DNA of 64,000 nucleotides, taken from contig JASJFT010000034.1 of the NCBI GenBank assembly GCA_030770425.1, forward strand, positions 62,001 through 126,000, given 5' to 3'. How positions within the stretch are numbered: position 1 is the first letter of the stretch; each line of letters opens with the position of its first letter. A program made the position numbers and the translations under genes. The DNA is from Darksidea phi. Taxonomy: Eukaryota > Ascomycota > Dothideomycetes > Pleosporales > Lentitheciaceae. Below, in pieces: positions 46,138 through 56,325 of this stretch. The notes under the pieces were generated by a model. That model worked only from the letters and a program-made list of their open reading frames with translations, was not told the DNA's origin and searched no databases.

Positions 46138-46905
46138 TCAATCCCGTCGGCGAAGACCTTCGCGTCGGGGTCGCGCAGGCTCCTCGCTTCTGTTTTTCTT
46201 TGTCGATGGAGCTAGTCCTGCAACCCTCTTGCTGGCTTTGGTAGTTGACTTTGGAGCAGCTTTCGTCACACCCGCACTTCTCTTAGGATTTGCGACTCCT
46301 ATCTTCTTTGATATCGAGGAAGTACCACACCATTTACCAGTTGCCAGCGTCTGTACTAGTGCTGCGATCCTCTTAGCCCTAGTATTTACCGAACCATGCT
46401 CCACCTTCATCAACACAGAGTATTTATCACTTTTGTTCAGGGATTCAAAAAAATCCAACGCAGACGGTTCGTCCGCAAGTGCACTTGCTAAGTCCTCGGG
46501 CACCGTAACTGTAGCAGGCCCAGCATAAGCACGCTCCCACCGCCCATCCGCCTTTGCAGCCTCGACGGCAGCAAGACCAGCAGGACGCATTCTACCTTCT
46601 TCGATCAACCGGGCGATCGTGCCGACATTCTTCTGAGACCAGATGCTCTTCGCTCGTCGGGGCGTGTAGCGCGCCATCCACCACTTGTCGTCAATGCCAT
46701 TGGCTCGACCATCGATCCAGCCGAAGCACAAGGCGACTTCGACAGCTTCGGCAGGGGTGATAGAAGGGATACCGGAGCCTTTCTTGGCTAACCTGAGGTA
46801 TATGCCTGGAGCTGTTGCGTGTTCGCGATCGAGGAACGCTTCGAAGTCGGTTGCAGAGGCGAATGCATACTGTGGCAAGTCGGTTGGTAAGGTCTTTGAG
46901 GACAT
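46138..46905 (-). CDS. YdeI/OmpD-associated family protein
   Basis: Single exon, 255 aa. FEAFLDREHATAPGIYLRLAKKGSG, split here as FEAFLDREHATA and GIYLRLAKKGSG, then CFGWIDGRANGID and RYTPRRAKSIWSQKNV, are the hallmarks of the YdeI-like family (about residues 15-105). A second conserved part, FFESLNKSDKYSVL, is at about 145-165, followed by a Lys/Ser/Arg-rich tail (175-255) that looks disordered and could be a nuclear localisation signal. The bacterial family is linked to bacteriocin or cationic-peptide protection; the fungal role is not established. The absence of introns and the bacterial family fit an old horizontal transfer, but such genes are widespread in fungi. Confidence 0.85.
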   Translation of the reverse strand: MSSKTLPTDLPQYAFASATDFEAFLDREHATAPGIYLRLAKKGSGIPSITPAEAVEVALCFGWIDGRANGIDDKWWMARYTPRRAKSIWSQKNVGTIARLIEEGRMRPAGLAAVEAAKADGRWERAYAGPATVTVPEDLASALADEPSALDFFESLNKSDKYSVLMKVEHGSVNTRAKRIAALVQTLATGKWCGTSSISKKIGVANPKRSAGVTKAAPKSTTKASKRVAGLAPSTKKNRSEEPARPRREGLRRRD

Positions 46906-47945
46906 AGTCGCGAATCGAAACGATGGAGGTGATTTCGAATGGAGATTTGTGCTTTCTCCGTAAAACAGTTGTCATTAACAGTGGACCTTGAAGAGCGTAT
47001 TCACGTGCAGACGTGACGCGTTCGCGTGCTTGGCGATAAGCTGAGAAAGAGTTGGACAGAGTCGCTTCTAGGGGTTGCAGCCTCCGGGCGTCTTTCTTTA
47101 GCAGCGGTCGCTTCCAGGGTTAGACCTTCGCGTGACGAATGAAATAAAGTGCATTTGATGGAGGTGATAATTCTGGGGTAGGAAAGACGGCGTGTTCTGG
47201 GTAGTGAGCTAGCAGTCAGTAAACTAAGCCCAGAGTGGATCGCGCCTTTACCTCACTTGATCCGCCACTTTTCCCATCACTCGCCCAGCTCACAAGTCAT
47301 TGACACCTACACAAAACTTCCGAGTGACAAACAGGCGTGAATCGAGTACTATAGATTTTGTGCCTCGCATCATTATCGGCGCCTCACATACTCCCCTCAC
47401 GTATGTTGCCTCTGCCGGGTTTGCTCCCTATTTCGCTCGAACATGCCTGAGTGTACAACTGTCCCAAAGCTTCTAATGCCGTGAAAAGTGTAGCAAGCGC
47501 TCTTTCTTGGTACTGCTGCCGAGCCCACGTTAATAACAGGAGCTAATGGGGTTTAGAGCGCTGCAAGAGCACTCACAACCAAATTCTGTGACAGCAAGAA
47601 TAGCACTCTCCTCACTATGAGCAGAGCAAGATATGGGCCTGGTAACAGGATTGATGGTGCTCGTCACTTGGTTTTCGCATGAGGACATAGTTACTACCTA
47701 CACGCTCATAATTAGCCTGGTTATTTGTACTAGGCTCACTATCCTTTACAAATTGGTTAGAGCAGCGGTATTTACTGGACGCTGCTTGAGAGTTCTCGCA
47801 CATCCTGCTACTCAATTGTGAGCAGCATTCCCAAGTATCTATGCCTTTCATTATGCGGTCTTTGAGGGCAAGCTTGATAGCAATTTCCTGTTGTGGAGCT
47901 CTATTGCGAAGCACTATTTCTTTGGGCTTTCACTGTGGGAGTCAC
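46906..47945. other. Intergenic region between YdeI-like gene and repeat copy 2
   Basis: No gene supported. Frames near 47615..47914 on both strands are short and featureless. Confidence 0.4.
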
Positions 47946-48022
47946 TTTTTGCAAGGTCCGCACGAAACACAGTAGGATTTTGTACACAATAGACCCGCTA
48001 TACCCACTACCCTATACACGAT
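47946..48022. repeat. Dispersed repeat, copy 2
   Basis: Same orientation as copy 1 at 39606..39677; both contain CCGCACGAAACACAGTAGGA without gaps and end in TACACGAT. The two copies bracket the kinase-like array and the YdeI-like gene. Confidence 0.75.
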
Positions 48023-48497
48023 TGCGAAGGAGTATATATATTAAACGCGCAGTATTCTTTCTAATTCAACTCATAGTCAACTGGTTTAGCGTTAAGACTT
48101 TCTATACATTGTAGCGACCATTGATAAGGACTGAGTTCGAATAGGTGTATATTTGAGTATAGGGTTTATACACCGGAAAGCAACTAATTCATCGCCCAAA
48201 AAAATGGGTTTGGTTAGTTGCTTTTTGCATTTTTTGCGCAAGTAAATTGTGGATCTTATCTTTTTGCTTTGACGAGCTGTATAGCCAATGCCACCAGGCT
48301 AGTTGCTAGCGATCCACTCTGCAACTCCTTCACTGCGTTGCCCCGTACGTTGCTTGGGCGCGTTTTTGGCTAGCGCACAAATCCGTATTTTGATTCTAGT
48401 ATATATTTCAGCTTCAAGCAAAAACCTTTTCCTTCACACACCCACTCTGTCGAGAACTGTCCAACTAAAATTTCTCGACACCACCAAGCGACTGACC
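48023..48497. other. Upstream region of the ubiquitin-fold gene
   Basis: AT-rich for about 250 bp and then promoter-like. No gene seen. Confidence 0.4.
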
Positions 48498-49790
48498 ATG
48501 GACATCCACCAGTAAGTATCGCCTACATTTCCCCTGTATCCTGTCCGTGACTGAAACCCACAGGAGCTCTGAAACCTCTGCCATGACCCAGCCACCGCAC
48601 CCCTTCCAGGGAGCCGGTGTGGGAGAAATCCCAGACCGCCACAGCTCTACTCCCGCATCTACGGACTCACGGCCATCGCCTAGCCAGCCTAAGCGATCTT
48701 TATTACCAGCTCCAGTCATTTTCGGACTAGATACCTTCGACCCCGCACACGCGTCGTACAACATGAGCCGGCATCCCAGCCTACAGGACCGTGCTCTGTC
48801 TGTCTCTGTAAGTATGAAGTTTTTCCTTGTTCATTTATTGCTAATAAACAGACGTCGTCTTACGTCAACTCTCCTACGCCCTCGATCCAAGACTCCAATG
48901 ACACCATCAATCTGCACCTCACTTGGCCTGCAGCGGGCGAGCCTCAAGTCATGAAAACCATACAGATCCACCGCTCGGAGCCGTTCGGTCCGGCTTTCCA
49001 AGCCTTCTGTGATGAGTACAACAAGACTTATGGTCGAGATTGGTATTTCGGCTACCTGTATTCTACACCTGTACTTGGCGACCCCGGCAAGCATTTCCTG
49101 TTCGACTTGAAGTGGGAAACAACGCCAAATAATGTCAATGATGGACAGTACCCCGAGGTGCGTCTAGAGGATGGAGATATCATTTACATTGTGTCGCCGG
49201 AGCACTTGAAGACCTACTGGGAAGGGCGCGCGAAGCATGGAGACGCAAAACCGGTGAAGGTGAAAAAATCTGTCCGGCCCAATGCACTGAAGCAAGAAGA
49301 GGTACCCGCCAATCAAGGCCCAAACCCAAACTACACCATCAATCTGTTACAGACGAGCAACCTGCGCCAGAGGAACCCGAGTTCTCAGCCCCAGCAGAAC
49401 TTAAACGCAGGCAATTCGAACCGTCAGTCTCAGTCGAACAACTTGCGCCAAGGAATTACGAGTCGCCGGTACCAGCCGTACAAAACACGCGCAGGCTATC
49501 CGGACTATCACTGCCTATGGGTCAATGCGGTCGAGGAGAACGCCGCCCTCCAGGCGGAGGTATCTAGATATCGTGACGAGAATGCTCGCCTCCGGAACGA
49601 GCTTAACATGTTTCGTGCAAGTTCCGTTCAGCCGATCCAGCCGGTAGCAAGGTCTCTCGGCGAATCCAGCATTCCCTCTCGCATATCGATGTTGCCGCTC
49701 GACACTCTCGACCGCGGCGCCTATGGACCCATCGACCCGCGCAACAAAATTACCGAAGCCGATCGAACACTACTGGCGAAGAACAACTAG
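48498..49790 (+). CDS. Hypothetical protein with a ubiquitin/SUMO-like fold and coiled coil
   Basis: Exons 48498..48511 (14 nt), 48564..48807 and 48852..49790, with introns of 52 and 44 bp (both GTAAGT donors, CAG acceptors), give 398 aa. Residues about 105-200 have the pattern of a beta-grasp domain: INLHLTW, KTIQIH, a helix (FGPAFQAFCDEYNKTY), HFLFDLKWE and LEDGDIIYIV. The FLFD ... LEDGDII ending resembles Rad60/SUMO-like domains. Residues 225-300 are Gln/Asn-rich and probably disordered, and 312-341 form a heptad-like coiled coil (ALQAEVSRYRDENARLRNEL). There is no C-terminal GG, so it is not a conjugated modifier. Role unknown; the fold is inference from pattern. Confidence 0.7.
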
Positions 49791-50438
49791 ATGAATTCGC
49801 CGACGCCTTTACGGCGGTGTGTATGATACGCGCTTTTCGACTCACGCGAGGCAACGCTGTGTATACTATACCGACTTCTCTCTCTCCTTGGTTACGGCAT
49901 GTTGACACAATAACGGTGTACTGGCCATGAATGTTTTTAGTAGATGACCATAAGAAACGTGTTATGTGTTCATGCGATGGTATTAGGACTGGTTTGATAC
50001 GAGTGGACGATTGTACGGGTTCCTCGAGCTTCTTTAGCCGCGATCACTTGATACGATTTCAGTCGTTAGAACTTCTATGTTCATATTTGCGATTACAAAA
50101 ACAGGCTACGTCGCTCTGCTATAGATTGAGGCAGAAAAACTACCGAGAAAGCTTGGGCACCAGTAATAGAATCTTTGTACATTAAACTTCGGTATCCGGA
50201 CCTGCGTGACTCGGGGGTATGAACTGCGTCAAAATCGCGAGGTAGCGTAGCCTCTGGTAGAAAACAATAGGTATTCATACCCTTGTGAATCAACGTTATC
50301 AACTTCCTACCCCAACCTCTAATACAACGCCGTTGTCATGCATACCAATCCCGGATTCGCCAAAGGCCCAGCCCACAAACGCCGAACAATGCAACCAATA
50401 ACCAAAAGAGACGCTGTAGCAATATCATAACCTGGCCC
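49791..50438. other. Convergent intergenic region
   Basis: 648 bp between the ends of the ubiquitin-fold and Ppn2-like genes. No gene recognised. Confidence 0.4.
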
Positions 50439-51646
50439 TTAATCCACATACCCTTTACACTTGACCTGTACATAGTGATGCTCCCCACCCTCTTGAATAA
50501 CCATAGCTGTCAAATGCCCACCACTCACACAGCCAGAGTCCAGACCCATGCTATACTTCTGGATATTCTTTCCTCTCTTCCGATCATGCCCATATATAAC
50601 CGTCATACGTTCGTGTGCAGGTTTTTTGTTCTGCACATGGTTCCATAGCTTTTCCCACGGCGTGCCTGCTCTCGTCTCAGACGGTGTTCGCGTCTTTAAA
50701 TCGACCGTCCGCATATTCATCACTTGATACGGATCCTGTTGCTCCAATGCAATGTCCGGGACCAGCCCAGCATGCACAACAACGACATCGTGCAGTGACC
50801 CTATGTGTCCGACGTGCAGGATCACAGGGCAGGATTGCAGCCATGTGATTTGCGACTTCTTGAAAGATCTAGCCAGTTTGCGGAGCTTATAATCGCCGTG
50901 AGAGAAGGACTCTTCGGTGAGGTCGTCGGCGGCGCGGTTTGGAGATTCGTTGGGGCCGGGCAGGGCGGGGTCGGGGTTGGAGGCCGTTTCAGCGAGGGAG
51001 AGAAGGACTTTGTCTTCGTGGTTGCCGCGAACGCATGAGGCACCTAGATGGCTGGCGTAAGAGACGACGCCTGGGGAATCGGGGCCTATGTATGTCAACC
51101 ATCGATCTTATAAGGGGAAGAGTTATGCTCACCCTTCGCGATGATGTCACCCGTCAGGACAAGGTGATCCCTCCCCTCCACAAACTCCACCTTGCGCATC
51201 AAGTGCTCCAACTCTTCTCGACACCCATGGACATCGCCCACAACAACTAATCGCCCCTCTCCCCTCGGCAACCACTTGTCTTCCATCCTCTTGATCTGTA
51301 CCATGCCTCCAAACTCAGGCCTCTTGTTCTTGCCGAAAATAGCTTCGGGCGGGTTGTTCATCTCCTTCAGCTCCTTTCTGTATACCGAGTATTGTGGGCC
51401 GAAGTACGCGAGCCAGCTTATGAGCAGGACGAGCGCGCAAAATGCATAGATGACGAAATAGCGTTGTACTCTCCGAGGAACGCGATTGGTGGTCTGCGTG
51501 ATGATCGCCCGCCACTTCGGGTGCAGCAGATAATCGTCTTCGTCGACAGCGTAGAAAGCGTCTTCTTCGTCGGAGACGTCGAGGTTGTCGGGTATGAGGT
51601 CAATGAGTGGGCGGTGGTGGGAGTGGGCACGCTCGTAAAGGGACAT
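50439..51646 (-). CDS. PPN2: Ppn2-like metallophosphoesterase (vacuolar endopolyphosphatase type)
   Basis: Exons 51646..51133 and 51085..50439 with a 47-bp intron (donor GTGAGC, acceptor CATAG) give 386 aa. One membrane segment lies at about 63-83 (FVIYAFCALVLLISWLAYFG). The calcineurin-like core shows GDVHG (137-141), GDIIAKG rebuilt at the intron (166-172), GNHED (192-196), VVVHAGL (His at about 276) and YGHD (336-339), the five metal and catalytic motifs. A single-span type II topology with this motif order matches yeast Ppn2, a zinc-dependent endopolyphosphatase of the vacuole. A second function in polyphosphate or phosphate balance is therefore likely; location is inferred. Confidence 0.88.
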
Positions 51647-52281
51647 GGGACCGGCGTTTTCGAGTGTAGTGACGAGATGTGATACGATACGTCGGCGTGG
51701 TTCAGTGGATATGCTATGCTTTCTGGTTGAAAGATGTTTCTTTCGGGGATATGGTGGAGGGGTGTAGCGGGTTGATTTGGTTGATTCGGGATAGAAAGCG
51801 CACTTGTGAAGAGTCAGGTCGCCGGAAGGCGCACGGTGGGGTTCACATCTACGCTGGCACTAGCGACTGAACGAGAGGAAAGAATCGCCGTATGGATAGG
51901 TCAGGAGGCGGAAATATAAGAGTATGAGGCTCCAAGCCCTTCGCCTCAGATGAGAAGTGTCGCATGTCATCTAGCCTTATCTAACCTAGCGAGGGCGTCG
52001 ATCCGGCTTCGGATGGAGCCGTTGAAAGCTTGGCACATTAGTGGATCACTATCTCGGGAACGCGGAAAAGGTGATTTGCGAGTAGAGATGGAGGAAAATT
52101 GATGTATTGGAATCTTCTTTTTAGCCAATGCTCTTAGCGATGTCGTGTGGGATTAGACATCGCAGTACAACACGTGGTAATCTCCCATCCAGGCATAGCG
52201 CGGGTGTTAGGCAACGTTGAACATGCGAACATGTGAACATTTGAACATCTCACTTATTCAAGTATGTAAAATAACGCCAAT
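51647..52281. other. Divergent promoter region of the Ppn2-like and Ras-like genes
   Basis: 635 bp between the two start codons. ACATGCGAACATGTGAACATTTGAACATCT-type sequence near 52223..52252 contains four GAACAT words about 9 bp apart. No known motif is assigned. Confidence 0.45.
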
Positions 52282-53232
52282 ATGTCGCACATACCAAAAT
52301 GCCAGCAAAAGTCCATCGTTATTCTCGGCGAAGCCGGCGTAGGCAAAACATGCTTTCTCGACATGGTAACATGCTACCCCGCAATGCCTTTTTAAGACCA
52401 AGAATCTAACAACGCCTAGTTCGTGGACGGAAAACACTTCGTTAACCACGATGCCACCTGGAATGACCCCACCACGTCCACAATACAGCGGGAATTATTA
52501 ATTGATGGCTCGCCCTGGCTCATCTCAGTTGAAGACCTCAGCTTAGCGCCCCTGCTCGCAGGAGAAGCAGGCTTCAGGGGCGATATCTTTGGGAGACTAT
52601 TAAGCAACGCCCATGGCGTAATCTTCCTCTACGACATCACGAACGAAAGCAGTTACGATTCCATAACAAAACATGGCTACATGTTCACCTACCTCAGCCG
52701 AGAACTATCAACAGTCACGGGACAACCGTTTCCGACGGATCGGAAGCGATTTGGCTGTGTGCTTGTCGGGAATAAACTCCAGCTTGTGGAGGAAGATCTA
52801 GGGAAGAGGCAGGTTAGGAAGGAGACGGCGGCGGACTGGGCGAGTATGCGTGCGTGGAGGCATTATGAAGTCGATACATCTCGCAGAGGTGCGTTGGATG
52901 AGGTTGTCAGAGGGTTGGTGAAGAGTATTCAGAAGGCGGAGCGCAGGGATGATGAAGATTTGGAGAGTAGTGTGGAGGACAAGTGGAAAGACGATAGGTG
53001 GGACATGTGGGGGGAGAAGATTGAGCCATGGGGAGATTATAAGGCAGCGGAGGCGAGCTCGAGTGAGAGGGCGGAGGAAAAGAAGGAATCAGTGAAGGAG
53101 AAGGGGCCGGTGGAACAGGAAGATTCAGTAAAGAATAAGGGAGCTGAGAAGAAAGGATTATCGAAATCATTTTCTAAGCTGCGAGAAGCCCTCCCACGCA
53201 TCCGATCCAAGACCAAAGCGCCATCGCAATGA
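52282..53232 (+). CDS. Atypical Ras-like small GTPase
   Basis: Exons 52282..52365 and 52420..53232 with a 54-bp intron (donor GTAACA, acceptor CCTAG) give 298 aa. The P-loop GEAGVGKT (16-23) is perfect. A switch-I-like Thr is at about 49 (TTSTI). The place of the DxxG motif reads SVEDLSLAPLLAG, and the NKxD motif reads NKLQ (146-149), so the base-recognising Asp is missing. VIFLYDITNESSYDSI (about 95-110) is typical of the Ras fold. The C-terminal 120 aa are acidic then Lys/Ser-rich and there is no CAAX box, so lipid anchoring is not expected. It probably binds nucleotide with altered specificity or hydrolysis. Rheb/Ras subfamily placement is uncertain. Confidence 0.75.
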
Positions 53233-53359
53233 CGCAGCAAATAAAGTCCAAATTTTCCACCGCGTTAGAGCCAACCGCAAACAAAACTCTCTTATCAAGT
53301 ACCGAATTTCCGTCTAAAACCAGCCTGTTCTGCCACAAAAATTATCCTGCCTACCCAGT

Positions 53360-54343
53360 CTATTCCTCATGATCTGTAGCGGTAGTAACGCCCTCCCACT
53401 CCTTCAACAACTTCTCCGTCGTCACCAACTTGTTCCGGATAGCTGGCGGGCTATCGCTTCCCAGCGCCACTCGAATCGGTACCTCCTTCCCCTCTGCAAC
53501 CCCAGTCTTTGTCAAAATATCAACAATAACTTTACATCCTTTCACCACATCTCCGGGTTGCTTGTTGTCCACTTCATTTAGCATCATCCTCACATGCCCC
53601 ACAGTCGTCTCATCGTAATCCTTAATTAACTTTTGACTCATAACCTTGGCAGTGGGGTTCAAGAAGCCCGTGCGGAAGTATCCCGGTTCAACAACTGTGA
53701 CGGCGATGCCGAGGGGTGCGAGTTCGGCAGTCATGGCTTCGCTGATGCCCGAGACAGCCCATTTGGTGCCGCAGTAGAGGGCGTAGCCGGCGCCGCCGGA
53801 CCAACTACCGATGGAGCCGAAGTTTGCGACTGTGCGGTGGCCGGAGGTGGCGCGGATATAGGGAAGGAAGGCCTTAGAAACATTCAGCGTACCGAAAACG
53901 TTGGTGTTGAAGGCATCGTAGTCTTCTTTTGGGCTGGAATGTGATCAGTAATATATTCTAGAGCTGATGAAAGGAATCTACACTTACGATGTTTCTTCGA
54001 CAGCGCCAACGAGGATGTATCCCGCGGCGTTGATGAGATGGTTGATGTGGCCGTATTTTTCATTGGCTTCTTTTGCAACTTTCTCGATCTCGGAGAGAGG
54101 AGATGTGACGTCTAGAGCTACCGTTTCGGCGCCTGCCTCCTTCAAGTCGGCGATGCGAGAGGTGCTACGGGCGCTGGCAATGACTTTGTGGCCGCGAGAA
54201 AGCGCTTCGAGAGCGACATATTTACCAAAGCCAGAGGAGGCGGCCTAGTGGTGACGATACGATTAGCATCTCAGAAGCGGTATAAGTATCTGGGGGCTGC
54301 TTACGGTAATGAACCACACTGGTGTTTGAGCTTCGGTGGACAT
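53360..54343 (-). CDS. Short-chain dehydrogenase/reductase (classical SDR)
   Basis: Exons 54343..54305, 54244..53988 and 53933..53360, with introns of 60 and 54 bp, give 289 aa. TAASSGFG (13-20, joined by the first splice) is the TGxxxGxG-type cofactor loop, LDVTSP (57-62) and NAAG (85-88) are the usual core motifs, and YALYCGTK has Tyr152 and Lys156 of the active site, with a Ser near 139-142. VEPGYFRTGF is the common substrate-loop region. An Arg in SARSTSR after strand 2 suggests NADP(H). Substrate unknown. It ends 128 bp from the convergent Ras-like gene. Confidence 0.92.
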
Positions 54344-56325
54344 TATGACTGCTGAAGATGGAAATGTAGGAGGTGAGCAGTGGTTAGGCAGTGGACGGTG
54401 TGCAAGGTAGTAGTGAAGTTAAGTGGCATGGAGAGATGGAATGTCTCCCCCTCGTCTTCTCTTTATACTTTCCCGATTTACGAAGTTATGCTCTTATCGC
54501 CGTTATGGCCCCCTCACGTTAAGGTGCATCCCACTTAGGCGTTGCAGCACGTCATGCATACCGCTCGTGTAGTCTGTGGAGCGTATAACAGGCCCGGCAG
54601 CTCCAGGATGGGGTACGTAAAACAGCAAACCGCTGCGCATGAGTACGGAATTCCACGTACGCCCCGATGCGCTTTGTAAGATACGAGGCAATTCCGCCGG
54701 AATAGCGGCGTGTGGTTGGTGCGGGAAATGCATGCCAAGTGGGTTACTAAGGCGGGGTAGGGCTGAGTCGACCGATGGCTGTCGGGGCGCACAGCTGACT
54801 TCGGGGCCGGTTTCAGTGGAGCTCCACGAACATGTGAGATCCATTCGTTCCGTGGTAGGGCCCAAGGTGGAGATGCAGGATTTAGGAGATAGGGATCATG
54901 ACGTCGGCCGAACTGTTGCCGGATTTATGAGCCAGGAAGCCGCTACCGGCAATCGTTGCCGAACTGGCAAACAGCTAGATCCTTCCCGGCCCCGAGCTAC
55001 GTAGGTAGCTATTTACAAGCTTGAAGATTTTACAATGTTACTCCTCCGAGCATTGGAAAAGGTTGGTGGTAGAAGCCAAGAGACTGCGAAGAGACCGGGG
55101 TTCGGAGTCTAGACTTCCGTCATTTGCGCAGTCGTTAGAGAGCTTCCAAATCAACACGAGAGATAATCTTCTATCGTGCTAGGATGGCTTCTTAACCCAT
55201 TGCTGGCATCTTCCAATTCGATCCTCTTTGATGTGAGTAATGCAGTCAGAGCGATAGGGCGAATGTCGATGCTCGACCCAACCACTTATGGGGTACCGCC
55301 GTTCGGCTTCAACGTTCTCGTCATCTTTGCCCGTTAAATCAACGGGTTCAAAGATCAGAGCGCCGAATAATATACAAGATACGGAACTGTTTTTGCGTCT
55401 CACAGTCGGTTATATCGTGAACGGCGACGACCCATCGGCAGTACCCTGCTCTCTTGTACCGGAATCGTGTCACACGGACAACATCGACAAGCGGGCTCCC
55501 GAATGTATCGAGCATGAGCGATTGAGAGTGACTGCAACACTCTGCGATATCTACCCCAGGATTGCGCGGCCCATCCCCACCTCTCAGTCTGAAAGACGGC
55601 TCATAAGTATCCACATCAAGCTACCAAAAATGTCATTATACCGAATAGCAGCGTACTGTTCTTGCCCGCCCAAGATAAGCTGCACAGCGGTTGCCACTGA
55701 AGAAAACGCAATCAACCTATTCCGCGCATCTGAATTACTAGCCTTTAATAAAGCGGAGGCCATCAACGGATCAGTGATGGAGGGTTTTTCAAGAGCGTGC
55801 CCGTCTCAAGAGCGTTTCTCTCATTTAGTATGGCTCTCCTTGCTTGCCAGGGTCAAAGTCTCCGTGCTTAGCAAAATATAATAAGCGCGGCGAAAGTGCT
55901 CGCTCATGCATGACCTGGCCTCGGTGGCTGAGGCTGGAACGGGATACAGAGTGGAAGGAGGGCTTTCAGAAGGGCATATATGTATCTTTTTCCCATCTTC
56001 TCCTCGTCCGGATTCCAGGTCTAATTGTACTTATTGAATACTTATCTTGAGGTTTGTACGCGAACTTTGCAAAGGCTGTTCCCTGTAGACACTGGTAACA
56101 GTTGCCGCAAGAAAGCATTCGTAGAGTACTTTTTGCACACGTTGCCGCAATCTTGACGATAGCGCTTCGTATATGCCTGTCAATACGGGGCATTTAGCAC
56201 GCCAGTCTGTTCAGAGAGGTCCGTCCTAACTGCGTTAAGAAAATAGTTGAATTACTCTGAAATCAGAAAACAGAAGTGTTCGGAAACCTAAAGAGACCTG
56301 GTAACGATTGACACGGTATCTCCTG
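54344..56325. other. 2-kb region without a supported gene
   Basis: The longest frames are 54639..55004 (plus, 121 aa) and 55288..55881 (plus, 197 aa, from an ATG). Neither shows a domain, signal peptide or splice support, and an antisense frame overlaps the second. The 197-aa frame could be an orphan gene or a relic. The left part is the SDR promoter. Confidence 0.3.

Noticed and set aside
55288..55881. 197-aa plus-strand frame as a gene
   Set aside because: No domain, no splice support and an overlapping antisense frame; left as unassigned sequence.
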